A stretch of DNA of 64,000 nucleotides from Epibacterium sp. Ofav1-8 (GCF_022348185.1 NZ_JAKRFD010000010.1:124001-188000), one strand, 5' to 3'. Positions 7,679-16,301 are shown, counted from the first letter of the stretch. Made by a program: numbers and translations. Notes: generated by a model from the letters alone, not told the origin.

Positions 7679-10090
7679 ATGCAAGAGCCTCTCAATTCCT
7701 CCTACCCCGTACTGCCGCTGCGCGACATCGTGGTTTTCCCCCACATGATCGTGCCGCTGTTTGTGGGCCGGGAGAAGTCGGTACATGCCCTCGAAGAAGT
7801 CATGTCCGATGACAAGCAGATTCTCTTGTCCAGCCAGATCGACCCGTCCGAGGACGATCCGGATCAGGATGGTATCTACCGCACTGGCGTGCTGGCCAAT
7901 GTGCTGCAACTGCTGAAGCTGCCCGACGGCACCGTGAAGGTGCTGGTCGAAGGTCATCAGCGGGTGAAGATCACCGAGTTTCTGGACAACGACACGTTCT
8001 TTGAGGCCCGCGCCGAAGCGCTGTCGGAAATGCCCGGCGATGTGACCACAACCGAGGCGCTGCTGCGCACCGTCGGTGATGAGTTCGAGCGCTATGCCAA
8101 AGTGCGCAAAAACATCCCCGAAGAGGCGCTGACCGCCGTCGGTGAAACCACCGAGCCTGCCAAACTGGCGGATCTCGTGGCGGGTCACCTCGGCATTGAG
8201 GTGGACCGCAAGCAGGAGCTGCTGGAAACCCTGCCGGTCAGCGAGCGGCTGGAGAAGGTCTATGCGCTGATGCAGTCCGAACTGTCGGTGCTGCAGGTCG
8301 AGAAAAAGATCAAGACCCGCGTCAAGTCGCAGATGGAGAAGACCCAGCGCGAGTACTATCTGAATGAGCAGATGAAGGCCATTCAGAAGGAGCTGGGTGA
8401 CGGCGAGGATGGCGCCGGCGAAATTGCCGAGCTGGAAGAAAAGATCGAAGGCACGAAGCTGTCGAAAGAGGCCCGTGAAAAGGCCGATGCCGAGATCAAG
8501 AAGCTCAAGAACATGTCGCCGATGTCGGCCGAAGCGACCGTCGTGCGCAACTACCTCGACTGGATGCTGTCGATCCCGTGGGGCACCAAATCCCGCGTCA
8601 AAAAGGATCTGGGCCGCGCGCAGGACATTCTCGATACCGATCACTACGGTCTGGAGAAGGTCAAGGAACGCATCGTCGAATATCTCGCGGTGCAGCAGCG
8701 CTCGAAGAAACTCAAGGGGCCGATCCTGTGCCTCGTGGGGCCTCCGGGCGTGGGCAAGACCTCGCTGGGCAAATCCGTGGCCAAGGCGACGGGCCGCGAG
8801 TTCATCCGGATTTCCCTGGGTGGCGTGCGCGACGAGTCCGAGATCCGCGGCCACCGCCGGACCTATATCGGCTCCATGCCGGGCAAGATCATCCAGGCGC
8901 TGAAAAAGGCCAAGACCACGAACCCGCTGATCCTCTTGGATGAGATCGACAAGATGGGGCAGGACTTCCGTGGCGATCCGGCCTCGGCGATGCTCGAAGT
9001 GCTTGATCCGGAACAGAACGGCACCTTTGTGGACCACTATCTGGAGGTCGAATATGACCTCTCGAACGTGATGTTCCTGACCACCTCGAACAGCTACAAC
9101 ATGCCGGGCCCGCTTCTGGACCGGATGGAGATCATTCCGCTCTCCGGCTACACCGAGGACGAAAAGCGCGAGATCGCCAAGCAGCACCTGATTTCCAAAC
9201 AGGTGAAGAACCACGGCCTCAAGGCCAAGGAGTTCGAACTGACCGACGAGGCGCTGACCGAGATCATCCGCACCTACACCCGCGAGGCAGGCGTGCGGAA
9301 CCTCGAACGTGAGATCGCCAAAGTGGCTCGCAAGGCGCTGACCTCCATCGTGAAGAAAGAGACCGAAAGCGTGAAAGTCACGCCCGACAATCTCGATGAT
9401 TTCCTCGGCGTGGCGAAGTATCGCTACGGTCTGGCCGAGCTGGAGGATCAGACCGGTGTGGTCACCGGGCTGGCCTATACCTCTGTCGGGGGGGAGCTGC
9501 TGTCCATCGAGGCGCTGCGCCTGCCGGGCAAGGGCCGGATGAAGACCACCGGCAAGCTGGGCGATGTGATGAAGGAGTCGATCGAGGCGGCAAGCTCTTA
9601 TGTGCGCTCCGTCTCGCCGCGTCTGGGCATCAAGCCGCCGCGCTTTGACAAATGGGACATCCACGTGCACGTCCCCGAAGGCGCCACGCCCAAGGATGGC
9701 CCCTCGGCGGGTCTGGCGATGGTGACCTCGATCGTGTCGGTGCTGACGGGCATTCCCGTGCGCAAGGACATCGCCATGACCGGCGAGGTCACCCTGCGCG
9801 GCAATGCGCTGGCCATTGGTGGGCTGAAGGAAAAACTGCTCGCGGCGCTGCGTGGCGGCATCAAGACCGTTCTCATCCCCAAGGAGAACGAGAAAGATCT
9901 GCCGGAGATCCCGGACAACGTGAAGGAAGGGCTTGACATCATCCCGGTCGATCACGTCTCTGAGGTGCTGAAACACGCGTTGGTCCGCCAGCCCGAAGCG
10001 ATCGAGTGGGACGAGGAGGCCGAAGAGGCCGCCGCCGCCGCTGCCGCGCTGAAAGGCGGAGACGACGCCAGCGGCGCGACGGCGCACTAA
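7679..10090 (+). CDS. lon: ATP-dependent Lon protease
   Basis: Cytoplasmic AAA+ serine protease that degrades misfolded and regulatory proteins. The 803-residue protein has the N-terminal LON substrate domain (VLPLRDIVVFPHM), a coiled-coil middle, the AAA+ module with Walker A GPPGVGKT and Walker B LILLDEIDKM, and a C-terminal protease domain. The Ser-Lys dyad is intact: Ser676 in PKDGPSAG and Lys719 in GGLKEKLLAAL, 43 residues apart as in E. coli. The C-terminal tail is Ala/Glu-rich. Full length; a strong terminator follows. Confidence 0.98.
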   Translation: MQEPLNSSYPVLPLRDIVVFPHMIVPLFVGREKSVHALEEVMSDDKQILLSSQIDPSEDDPDQDGIYRTGVLANVLQLLKLPDGTVKVLVEGHQRVKITEFLDNDTFFEARAEALSEMPGDVTTTEALLRTVGDEFERYAKVRKNIPEEALTAVGETTEPAKLADLVAGHLGIEVDRKQELLETLPVSERLEKVYALMQSELSVLQVEKKIKTRVKSQMEKTQREYYLNEQMKAIQKELGDGEDGAGEIAELEEKIEGTKLSKEAREKADAEIKKLKNMSPMSAEATVVRNYLDWMLSIPWGTKSRVKKDLGRAQDILDTDHYGLEKVKERIVEYLAVQQRSKKLKGPILCLVGPPGVGKTSLGKSVAKATGREFIRISLGGVRDESEIRGHRRTYIGSMPGKIIQALKKAKTTNPLILLDEIDKMGQDFRGDPASAMLEVLDPEQNGTFVDHYLEVEYDLSNVMFLTTSNSYNMPGPLLDRMEIIPLSGYTEDEKREIAKQHLISKQVKNHGLKAKEFELTDEALTEIIRTYTREAGVRNLEREIAKVARKALTSIVKKETESVKVTPDNLDDFLGVAKYRYGLAELEDQTGVVTGLAYTSVGGELLSIEALRLPGKGRMKTTGKLGDVMKESIEAASSYVRSVSPRLGIKPPRFDKWDIHVHVPEGATPKDGPSAGLAMVTSIVSVLTGIPVRKDIAMTGEVTLRGNALAIGGLKEKLLAALRGGIKTVLIPKENEKDLPEIPDNVKEGLDIIPVDHVSEVLKHALVRQPEAIEWDEEAEEAAAAAAALKGGDDASGATAH

Positions 10091-10117
10091 GCACCGTCGC
10101 GTATGGAGTGTGATGGA

Positions 10118-10147
10118 GGGCGTCCCGGTTCGGGGCGCCCTTTCTTT
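10118..10147 (+). terminator. Rho-independent terminator after lon
   Basis: Nine-bp stem (10118-10126 with 10132-10140, one G-T pair), 5-nt loop and TTTCTTT tail, 27 bp past the stop. Confidence 0.8.
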
Positions 10148-10440
10148 GTGCAGGGCGTCGTTGGGTTGGGTGCGGTGCGATCCTTAGGTTTCGCGGTTTT
10201 GCACCAGATGGCGGCGCCGCCGGGAGGGCAGGCGGGTTTGATCCACGCGGGCCTGTCCCGCGCGTGATCCGGATAACGTCTTCAGATCGGACCCCCTGTA
10301 CCTTTGGTTGAGAGGTGATCTCTGGGGGCAAATCCCGGTCCGGAGGTGTCAACTCCGGTGCCATGTCGCGACATCCGGCAGTCTGCCACACAGAGATGAA
10401 CGCGCGCCGATCAGGGCGCGCGCTCTACTGGCAACGGGAT

Positions 10441-10487
10441 GCGAGGCTCTGCCTCGCGCTCCGAGATATTTACAAAAAGCTGAAGGG
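10441..10487 (-). repeat. 3'-end intergenic element, copy 2 (behind leucine dehydrogenase)
   Basis: On the minus strand, CCTTCAGCTTTTTGTAAATAT is followed by a perfect 7-bp hairpin (10441-10447/10451-10457). Same order as the element behind tpiA. The rest of the convergent gap 10148-10516 shows no gene I can support. Confidence 0.5.
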
Positions 10488-10516
10488 GGCGGTCGGCCTG
10501 TTCCCCGCTGACGGGG

Positions 10517-11566
10517 TTATTCGGCCGCCTGCGGCGCCGCCATCATCCGGTCCACGGTGTTGATCGCGACCGTGTCGGGGCTGACGTCCTTGGCCTCTGC
10601 GTCGGCGAGGATCTGGCGCAGGGTCTGATCGAGCGCGGCGAGTTTGTCGTCGACGAAGTGCGTGCGGTCGGAGATTTTCAGGATTTCGGTGGCCACGTTG
10701 ATGATGCCGCCGCCATTGGCCACGAAGTCCGGCGCATAGAGAATGCCGCGATCATGCAGCGCTTTGGCATCCGCGGGGGTGGCCAGCTGGTTGTTGGCGC
10801 CGCCGGCGACGATGGCGGTTTTCAGCTGCGGGATGGTCTTGGCGTTGAGAATGCCGCCGATGGCGCAGGGGGCAAAGATGTCCGCCTCGACCCCGTAGAT
10901 GTCATCCAGCGCCACCGGGCGGGCATCAAAGGCCTGCACCGCGGCGGTGACACGCACCGGATCCACATCGGTCACGATCAGCTTTGCGCCCGCCTGATGC
11001 AGCAAGCCGGCCAGATGCCAGCCGACGTGCCCGAGGCCCTGCAGGCTGACGCTGCAGCCGTTCAGGTCGCCGCTGCCGTGGCGGGCGGCCCAGGTGGTGC
11101 AGATGGCGTTGAAGATCCCGCGCGCGGTGACCGGAGAGGGGTCGCCGCTGGCAAATTCGCCTTCTGGCAGGCCGGCGACATGGCGGGTTTCCGTGCCGAT
11201 CACCGCCATGTCCTCCGGGGTCATGCCCATGTCCTCGGCGGTGATGTAGCGCCCGTCCAGGCGTTCGATCGCCCGGCCGAAGGCCCGCAGCAGCTCCGGT
11301 GTTTTCTGGGTTGCGGGATCGGCGATGATCACCGCCTTGCCGCCGCCCAGCGGCAGGCCGGCAGCGGCGTTCTTGTAGGTCATGCCCAGCGACAGCCGCG
11401 AGACGTCCTCCAGCGCGGCCTCGAAACTGTCGTAGGGGCGCATGCGCAGCCCTCCGGCGGCCGGGCCGAGTTGGGTGGAATGAATGGCAATCAGGCCAAG
11501 AAGCCCGCTGTCGGGGTCTTCGACCCGGTGAATGGCGTCGTGAGTGTCGCTGGGAATCAAGGTCAT
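10517..11566 (-). CDS. Leucine dehydrogenase (Glu/Leu/Phe/Val dehydrogenase family)
   Basis: NAD-dependent oxidative deamination of branched-chain amino acids. The 349-residue protein has the N-terminal dimerisation/catalytic domain with GGLRMRPY and the catalytic-lysine motif PLGGGKAVI, and a C-terminal Rossmann domain with LQGLGHVGWHLA. The length fits leucine or phenylalanine dehydrogenase rather than the longer glutamate dehydrogenases. It diverges from an Lrp-type regulator with a dyad between them, so amino-acid-responsive control is likely. Confidence 0.9.
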   Translation of the reverse strand: MTLIPSDTHDAIHRVEDPDSGLLGLIAIHSTQLGPAAGGLRMRPYDSFEAALEDVSRLSLGMTYKNAAAGLPLGGGKAVIIADPATQKTPELLRAFGRAIERLDGRYITAEDMGMTPEDMAVIGTETRHVAGLPEGEFASGDPSPVTARGIFNAICTTWAARHGSGDLNGCSVSLQGLGHVGWHLAGLLHQAGAKLIVTDVDPVRVTAAVQAFDARPVALDDIYGVEADIFAPCAIGGILNAKTIPQLKTAIVAGGANNQLATPADAKALHDRGILYAPDFVANGGGIINVATEILKISDRTHFVDDKLAALDQTLRQILADAEAKDVSPDTVAINTVDRMMAAPQAAE

Positions 11567-11648
11567 GGCTGCTCCTCCTACTGGGGGCAGTGTAGCCCGG
11601 GGGACATGCAGAAAAACTCCAATTGCCGCTGGTTTGCGGGTAGTGTTT

Positions 11649-11661
11649 AGAGGAATCCTCT
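11649..11661. promoter_or_regulatory. Candidate Lrp operator dyad
   Basis: AGAGGAATCCTCT is a near-perfect dyad (6-bp arms around one base) in the 114-bp divergent gap between leucine dehydrogenase and the Lrp gene, about 20 bp before the Lrp start. Confidence 0.4.
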
Positions 11662-11680
11662 ATTCAAATGACATTGATTG

Positions 11681-12157
11681 GTGAAAATCGTGGATAATCT
11701 GGATCGAAAGATCATTTCTGCATTGCAGCGCGACGGGCGTATGACCATGGCGGAGCTGTCGGAGGTGGTGGGGCTGTCGCCAACGCCCTGCGCGCGGCGG
11801 GTGGCCAACCTGGAGAAGTCCGGGGTGATTTCCGGCTATGGCGCCCGGGTCGATCAGACCCGGCTGGGGTTGCCAGTGACGATCTTTGTGGCGGTGGAGC
11901 TGGAACGGCAGTCCCGGGATGCCTTGCAGAGGTTCGAGGCGGCGGTGCGGCAGTTCGATCAGGTCATGGAGTGCTATCTGATGACCGGCACGCGGGATAT
12001 TCTGTTGCGGGTGGTGGCGGCCAGTCTCAGCGATTTTGACGATTTCCTGGAAAACCGGCTGATGTGTGTGCCGGGTATTCGCAATACGCGCTCCAGCTTT
12101 ACCCTGCGCACGATGGTCCAGCGCAGCGCGCTGCCGGATCGGGGGGCGCGCGGGTGA
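11681..12157 (+). CDS. Lrp/AsnC family transcriptional regulator
   Basis: A 158-residue regulator with an N-terminal winged helix-turn-helix (NLDRKIISALQRDGR, then LSEVVGLSPTPCARRV) and a C-terminal RAM ligand-binding domain (CYLMTGTRDILLRV). The order and length are standard. Start codon is uncertain: GTG at 11681 is used here; TTG 11678 and GTG 11690 are possible and none has a strong ribosome site. Divergent orientation implies it governs the leucine dehydrogenase gene and itself. Confidence 0.92.
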   Translation: MKIVDNLDRKIISALQRDGRMTMAELSEVVGLSPTPCARRVANLEKSGVISGYGARVDQTRLGLPVTIFVAVELERQSRDALQRFEAAVRQFDQVMECYLMTGTRDILLRVVAASLSDFDDFLENRLMCVPGIRNTRSSFTLRTMVQRSALPDRGARG

Positions 12158-12377
12158 TCCCGCTGCCGGTTCCGGGGCGTGGCGGGGTATGATCTTGAAA
12201 TGCCCGGATTTTGTTACTGTGCCGGGGACGAATGGGCTCTGCGCTTGCAACCCGGTGGCTCCTGCCCCTAGGCTTGCCCCATAGCGTGCGACTGGCGAGT
12301 TGCGATCAGGGGCCGGCCACAGGCCCCGGCCTGCCCGCGCCGCCGGAGATGTAACGAGCAGAAGGACCACAGGCCCC

Positions 12378-12842
12378 ATGACACGTTCGAAATCCCCCGC
12401 AACAGGCACGACACCCTCTGGCGATCCGCAGCCGGCAGAGGCGCATCTGACGCCCGGGCAGCGCCCGGCACCCGCGGACCCGAAGGAGACACCGGCGGCG
12501 GGAAATGATCCCGCAGCGGCGGAGGCAGCGGGTGCTTCGGTGACGCTCGAGCTGCGCAAGAAGGAGCTGATCGAGCAGGCCGTGGAGCGCAGCGGGGTCA
12601 AGAAACGCGACGCCAAACCGGTGATCGAGGCCATGCTGGCGCTGCTGGGCGAGGCGATCGGCGCCGAGCGGCCCCTGAACCTGGAGCCGATGGGCAAGCT
12701 GCGGGTGACCCGTATCAAGGACAATCCCAACGGGCGCGTGCATGTCTGCAAGCTGCGCCGCAAACGGATCCAGCCGGAAAAACCCGATACGGCGGAAAAA
12801 ACTGCATCAGACCCTCTTGCAGAGGCAGATCGCTCGGGATAA
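12378..12842 (+). CDS. HU/IHF-family DNA-binding protein with long disordered N terminus
   Basis: Nucleoid-associated protein. The C-terminal part from about residue 55 fits the HU fold: helical ELRKKELIEQAVERSG, VIEAMLALLGEAI, then GKLRVTRIKDNPNGRV, but it lacks the classic GRNP arm motif. The first 55 residues are Pro/Ala/Thr-rich and likely unstructured. ATG 12378 starts MTRSKSP; AAGGA lies about 12 nt upstream. It sits immediately upstream of tRNA-Val. Confidence 0.8.
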   Translation: MTRSKSPATGTTPSGDPQPAEAHLTPGQRPAPADPKETPAAGNDPAAAEAAGASVTLELRKKELIEQAVERSGVKKRDAKPVIEAMLALLGEAIGAERPLNLEPMGKLRVTRIKDNPNGRVHVCKLRRKRIQPEKPDTAEKTASDPLAEADRSG

Positions 12843-12855
12843 AAGCCGTCCTCAC

Positions 12856-12930
12856 GGGTGATTAGCTCAGTGGTAGAGCGCTTCGTTCACATCGAAGATG
12901 TCAGGAGTTCAAATCTCTTATCACCCACCA
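12856..12930 (+). tRNA. tRNA-Val (anticodon CAC)
   Basis: A 75-nt cloverleaf: acceptor GGGTGAT/ATCACCC with A discriminator and encoded CCA; D arm AGCTCAGTGGTAGAGC; anticodon stem CTTCG/CGAAG with loop TTCACAT giving CAC; T arm with GTTCAAATC. Its 3' part is the island attachment site. Confidence 0.97.
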
Positions 12931-12931
12931 T
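12885..12931 (+). repeat. attL: 47-bp direct repeat of the tRNA-Val 3' end
   Basis: Bases 12885-12931 are identical to 47653-47699. The repeat starts in the anticodon stem and runs one base past CCA. On this side it is part of the intact tRNA gene. The integrase gene starts its 3' end only 74 bp away. Confidence 0.95.
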
Positions 12932-12981
12932 CTTACCTCTTGAAAACAATGAGATTTATCAAATCTCGGCACTGACATGCA

Positions 12982-12997
12982 AAGTGTTCCTTGGTTC
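12982..12997 (+). repeat. Candidate integrase arm site, left
   Basis: AAGTGTTCCTTGGTTC recurs exactly at 47533-47548 near the other end; with two mismatches the match runs on through TGAAC. It lies 50 bp inside attL. Confidence 0.5.
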
Positions 12998-13004
12998 TGT
13001 GAAC

Positions 13005-14015
13005 CTAGCGGTGCGCCTTCAGGTTCATAAAGTCCAGCACATTTATGGCGTCGGTCATGTGTTCCGGCAGGTAGCGACCATAGGTCGAGAACGTGATTGC
13101 TGTGTTGCTGTGGCCTAGAACCTGGCTCACTTTTTCCAACGGCACACCACTGGCCAGCATCGTGACCGCCGCCGTGTGCCGCAGATCGTGGATCCGGACA
13201 TGCCCGATCTTTGACCTGGTCATCGCACCTTGAAACCCTTTGCGGATCGACTTGATCTGTCCGCCGGCATATTCGACGACATGTTCTGAGAGGGCGGCTC
13301 GATACGCCACATCCAGCGCGGCGCGGGTGCTTGGGTTCATCGGCACGACGGCGCGGCCTTTCCTAGTCTGGGAATCTTCGAGCCTCAGATTGATGGTGCC
13401 CCGGTCAAAATCGACCCGGTCCCAAGTGAGATCCAGGACAGCGCCCACCCTCCCTGCGGTGCCGAGAAGCAGGATGAGAGCGAGCCTGATGTGGGGTTCA
13501 ATTGCACCATCGATCAGTGCGCGGGCTTCACCAGCTGACAGGATGCGCTTGTCGGTCAGGGGTTTGGCAGGGCGCCATATCTTCGGCGCAGTTTCGATCA
13601 TCCTGGTGTCGCAGGCGAATTTCAGAGCTGACCGAAGGTGGCCGAGTTCGGTGTGGACGGTGCCCTGGCTCTTGCCTGCTGCGCGGCGCAGCGCCTCGTA
13701 TTCGATGCAGGTCTTTTTCTCCACGTTGTCGGGGCGCAGGTGTCCGAAGTGGGGCAGAATTGCTTTCCCGGTCCACTTCATCGTCTCAGCCGTGGGCTTG
13801 CCCTCGAGGTCTTCCCGGTAGGCTTCCCAAATTTGCGCAATGGTCGGGTTCTGGGGGCGGATCGAGAATGTAGCAGCGCGATAGACCTCTATCGCCTCGG
13901 ATTCTGCTTCCTTTCTGGTGCGTGCCTCAAGTTTACGACGCACTCGCTTTCCGTCGGGCCCCGTCCAGTAGACGCACAAGCCGCCGCGCAGTCTTCCAAT
14001 GTTGACGTCTGGCAT
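13005..14015 (-). CDS. int: Site-specific tyrosine recombinase (island integrase)
   Basis: Catalyses integration and excision at the tRNA-Val site. The 336-residue protein has a N-terminal arm-binding region, a core-binding SAM-like domain (about 60-150) and a C-terminal catalytic domain with Arg in GTAGRVGAVLDL, HDLRHTAA, LGHSN and the nucleophile Tyr in TFSTYGRY. All catalytic residues are visible. Strong GAGGA ribosome site before ATG 14015, which lies inside the upstream excisionase gene. Position next to attL and leftward transcription fit a tRNA-targeting phage-type integrase. Confidence 0.95.
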   Translation of the reverse strand: MPDVNIGRLRGGLCVYWTGPDGKRVRRKLEARTRKEAESEAIEVYRAATFSIRPQNPTIAQIWEAYREDLEGKPTAETMKWTGKAILPHFGHLRPDNVEKKTCIEYEALRRAAGKSQGTVHTELGHLRSALKFACDTRMIETAPKIWRPAKPLTDKRILSAGEARALIDGAIEPHIRLALILLLGTAGRVGAVLDLTWDRVDFDRGTINLRLEDSQTRKGRAVVPMNPSTRAALDVAYRAALSEHVVEYAGGQIKSIRKGFQGAMTRSKIGHVRIHDLRHTAAVTMLASGVPLEKVSQVLGHSNTAITFSTYGRYLPEHMTDAINVLDFMNLKAHR

Positions 14016-14176
14016 TCGAATTCCTCTACTTCTTTTTGTGGAATGCGGATCATGCGACCGATGCGGAATCCACGCAACTCGCCTCGTTTCACCATTTGCC
14101 GGACGGTTTCGCCCGAGCAGCCCCAGCGTTCGCCGAGCTGGTCGGGAGTGAATGGCTTGGGTTGCATGTCAGGCAT
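13889..14176 (-). CDS. Excisionase-like helix-turn-helix protein
   Basis: A 95-residue protein whose first 55 residues fit a MerR/excisionase winged helix: FTPDQLGERWGCSGETVRQ then FRIGRMIRIPQKEVEEFE. The remaining 40 residues are low-complexity and overlap the integrase 5' end by 127 bp in another frame, an unusual arrangement. Start has GGGAG ahead of it. By position and fold it is likely the directionality factor of the island. Confidence 0.8.
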   Translation of the reverse strand: MPDMQPKPFTPDQLGERWGCSGETVRQMVKRGELRGFRIGRMIRIPQKEVEEFECQTSTLEDCAAACASTGRGPTESECVVNLRHAPERKQNPRR

Positions 14177-14206
14177 CTCTTTTCTCCCGTTTCAGTGTGA
14201 GGGGCG

Positions 14207-14905
14207 TCATGCTGCACCTCGCTCGACTCTCGCCTGTCCAGTGTCCGCCTCGTCGCCCCATTGGCGGGCGGCGGCGTTCATCATGCCCTCGAAGGATCGA
14301 CTGCGCAGGCGGGTGCGCTCGGGCCCCGGCGGCATGCGGTGCACGCGGTTCCAGCGCTTCCATTCGGCGGAAAGCCGTTCCGGTTCCGGTAGGCGATTTG
14401 TCTCGCGCAGCGGCGACAGCCCGTCCAGATACCAACCCGTCGCTTTGTAGGCCGGATCACCAAACTGGAACGGTTGCACGATACTGGGCGCGGGCAGATC
14501 CGTCGGCATGCGGTCGCGGGCGAGGTCGTTCATTTCCGGGTTTTCAATGGCCCTGCACGGAATGGGCGCCTGCCAGCAAGCGGTGAAGATGCTGACGCCC
14601 AGTTCAAACTCGGCTTTGAGATCTGCCCAGCTCCGCCCCTTCGGCAGCTTCTTGGGGTGGGTCCATTTACCCGGCCCGGACATCCAGCGGCGACCAGAGC
14701 GGCACAGACGCGTGCAGGGCGGGTGCATGACCGCTAGCAGATCCCAACCGTCATGCAGGATGCCGTCACGGACGTCGCAGATGATGTGTCGATTGGTCCG
14801 ATCCTCGGCGGGTTCGATGTCGCAGGACCAGACGTCATGGCCGAGGGCTAGCAAAGCGCGACGCATAATGCCGCTGGTTTCGCAGGCGACCAGTGCTTTA
14901 GCCAT
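14207..14905 (-). CDS. Phage DNA methyltransferase-like protein
   Basis: A 232-residue protein with features of a class I DNA cytosine methyltransferase fold: VACETSGIMRRALLALGHDVWSCDI resembles the SAM-binding start, and MHPPCTRLC resembles the PPC catalytic motif. ENPEMN could match the ENP-type motif seen in such enzymes. Whether it methylates DNA is unproven; phage relatives are often left as hypothetical. ATG 14905 is used (AAGGTGG upstream) and overlaps the stop of the preceding gene by 8 bp. Part of the leftward early operon. Confidence 0.6.
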   Translation of the reverse strand: MAKALVACETSGIMRRALLALGHDVWSCDIEPAEDRTNRHIICDVRDGILHDGWDLLAVMHPPCTRLCRSGRRWMSGPGKWTHPKKLPKGRSWADLKAEFELGVSIFTACWQAPIPCRAIENPEMNDLARDRMPTDLPAPSIVQPFQFGDPAYKATGWYLDGLSPLRETNRLPEPERLSAEWKRWNRVHRMPPGPERTRLRSRSFEGMMNAAARQWGDEADTGQARVERGAA

Positions 14906-15422
14906 TGAGGCCACCTTGCACCAAAGTCGGTGCGGGAGATTGGCCGTTGTGGGGGCAATCCGGTCGGCCATCGCTGGCGCGGCGGGGCACGCGCGCTGAG
15001 GCGGTCTTGATCCAGCTGCTCAGGGCGCTTTGGCGGGATGTGCCGGTGCTTTGAATGCCCATCAAATCCACCAGCCAGAGCGCCTCGTCGTGGGTCCAAG
15101 CATCTGAAATCGGCGCAGTCATGCGCCCGCCAAGACCCGCGAATTGCTCGGACCTCTTATGCATCGGTGTCGCTCTGAGGGTCTCCGACGCGGCATAAAG
15201 CGCGAGGGTGTTGATCTCGGTGGATGATGCGCGGGCGGTGGGCAACTTGGAGGATTGATCCGCCCGCGCCAGATCCGCACCGCAGGAGCGGTGCGAAACC
15301 TCGGGACAGTCGGCGGCGCGCAATCCTCGAACGCGCCGCGTGTGTTCTTTGGTCTCAGAGGGGCGGGGCCCTCGGGATGCGTCCGCCATGGATGCGGAAG
15401 CGTGAGAGATAGGGTTTGTCAT
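14898..15422 (-). CDS. Hypothetical protein of the leftward phage operon
   Basis: 174 codons if started at 15422; a shorter start near MHKRSEQF is possible because the first half is low-complexity and polar. The second half reads as a real domain (DEALWLVDLMGIQSTGTSRQSALSSW). It ends overlapping the methyltransferase-like start and begins 18 bp after the upstream gene, so it is part of one operon. No family recognised. Confidence 0.5.
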   Translation of the reverse strand: MTNPISHASASMADASRGPRPSETKEHTRRVRGLRAADCPEVSHRSCGADLARADQSSKLPTARASSTEINTLALYAASETLRATPMHKRSEQFAGLGGRMTAPISDAWTHDEALWLVDLMGIQSTGTSRQSALSSWIKTASARVPRRASDGRPDCPHNGQSPAPTLVQGGLNG

Positions 15423-15439
15423 TGCGGGTGCGCCTTGCC

Positions 15440-15721
15440 TTACGCCGCATGGGGGCCGTGCGGGGTGATCTGGCGATCCGCCATGACACGGCGGACCTTC
15501 TGGCCGACGCGGTCCAGAACCTGCTCGGTAGGTTCCGGCGTCGGGGCCGGGCGCTCGACCAGATGCGCAGCCCGCAGGCGCGCCGGGTCAAAGCCCTGGC
15601 CGCGCGCGGCCTTCAGAGTTGCCCAGGCTGTTGTGAAGAGATGCGGGCTATCGAGGTGGTCCTCGGGCGAGCCTGCGATCTGCTGCGCGTTCCGCAGCAC
15701 GGTTTCAAGTCTGTCTTGCAT
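15440..15721 (-). CDS. Hypothetical protein, first gene of leftward phage operon
   Basis: A 93-residue polar protein starting after an excellent ribosome site (GGAGG 7 nt before ATG 15721). The operator cluster at 15761-15803 lies just upstream, so it is probably the first gene under repressor control in the int direction. No family recognised. Confidence 0.65.
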   Translation of the reverse strand: MQDRLETVLRNAQQIAGSPEDHLDSPHLFTTAWATLKAARGQGFDPARLRAAHLVERPAPTPEPTEQVLDRVGQKVRRVMADRQITPHGPHAA

Positions 15722-15760
15722 TCAATCCTCCATCGGTTGATAGGAGATTGATAGAGTAAG

Positions 15761-15803
15761 CAATTTGCGTAGGTCAATGATAAAAATACGCACATTGCGT
15801 ATT
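15761..15803. promoter_or_regulatory. Phage-type operator cluster, left
   Basis: Holds CAATTTGCGTA (15761) and a perfect dyad AATACGCA-CAT-TGCGTATT (15785-15803). The same half-sites recur at 16346-16377, so one repressor probably binds both. It lies directly before the leftward operon. Confidence 0.75.
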
Positions 15804-15939
15804 GGTAGCTTTGGTTGCTACAGGTGGGGGAGCGTAAGCCGGTACTGATTTGCCGTGTTTGGCCCAGAATTGATCCCGTTTACTCGTGTTAGTTGTGCGA
15901 CGTGGGAAGGGGTTTCGCGAAGCACTTGGACACTTCAAC

Positions 15940-16116
15940 ATGAATATCGAAGACGGAAATATCCTGAAACTGCTGAAAGAGGCCAGGAGGCGCTCAGGCC
16001 TTCCATTGGACTTCTGGGCCGATCTTACAGACGGGCTGGATCAGAGATCCTTGGAAATTCTGGTCGGCAAGTCATCTATCTTTCCGAAGTACATGAATTC
16101 CAAGGGTAAGCCGTAA
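15940..16116 (+). CDS. Doubtful small protein between the operators
   Basis: 58 codons from ATG 15940, with a helical start (NILKLLKEARRR). No ribosome site, and its last 76 bp overlap the repressor gene on the other strand. Kept only because the 15804-16040 gap has no other content. Confidence 0.15.
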   Translation: MNIEDGNILKLLKEARRRSGLPLDFWADLTDGLDQRSLEILVGKSSIFPKYMNSKGKP

Positions 16117-16301
16117 CGCTTGCGAAGCTTCTTGGCTGCGGACAGGGACAGTTCCCGTTTGGCGTTCTCAAAGGGGCCATAGGTCTGCTCGGTTAGGCCC
16201 GCCCTGTCTGCGAAATCCTTCTTGGACAAGCCAAGGATTTCTCTGACCCGCTTCAATCGTGCCGCGACAGCGTCGATATGGTCTTCTTGTTCTTCAAGCA
16301 T
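16041..16301 (-). CDS. CI-type helix-turn-helix repressor
   Basis: An 86-residue Cro/C1-family HTH protein (LKRVREILGLSKKDFADRAG, LTEQTYGPFENAKRE). It is short, with no C-terminal cleavage domain. Located between two copies of the same operator and divergent from a Cro-like gene, it is the likely lysogeny repressor of the prophage; it would hold both the leftward int operon and the rightward operon off (inference). Confidence 0.85.
   Translation of the reverse strand: MLEEQEDHIDAVAARLKRVREILGLSKKDFADRAGLTEQTYGPFENAKRELSLSAAKKLRKRYGLPLEFMYFGKIDDLPTRISKDL

Noticed and set aside
7541-10087. An 848-codon open frame on the minus strand across lon
   Set aside because: Antisense shadow of a GC-rich gene; Arg/His/Gly-rich, no ribosome site, and lon is intact on the other strand.
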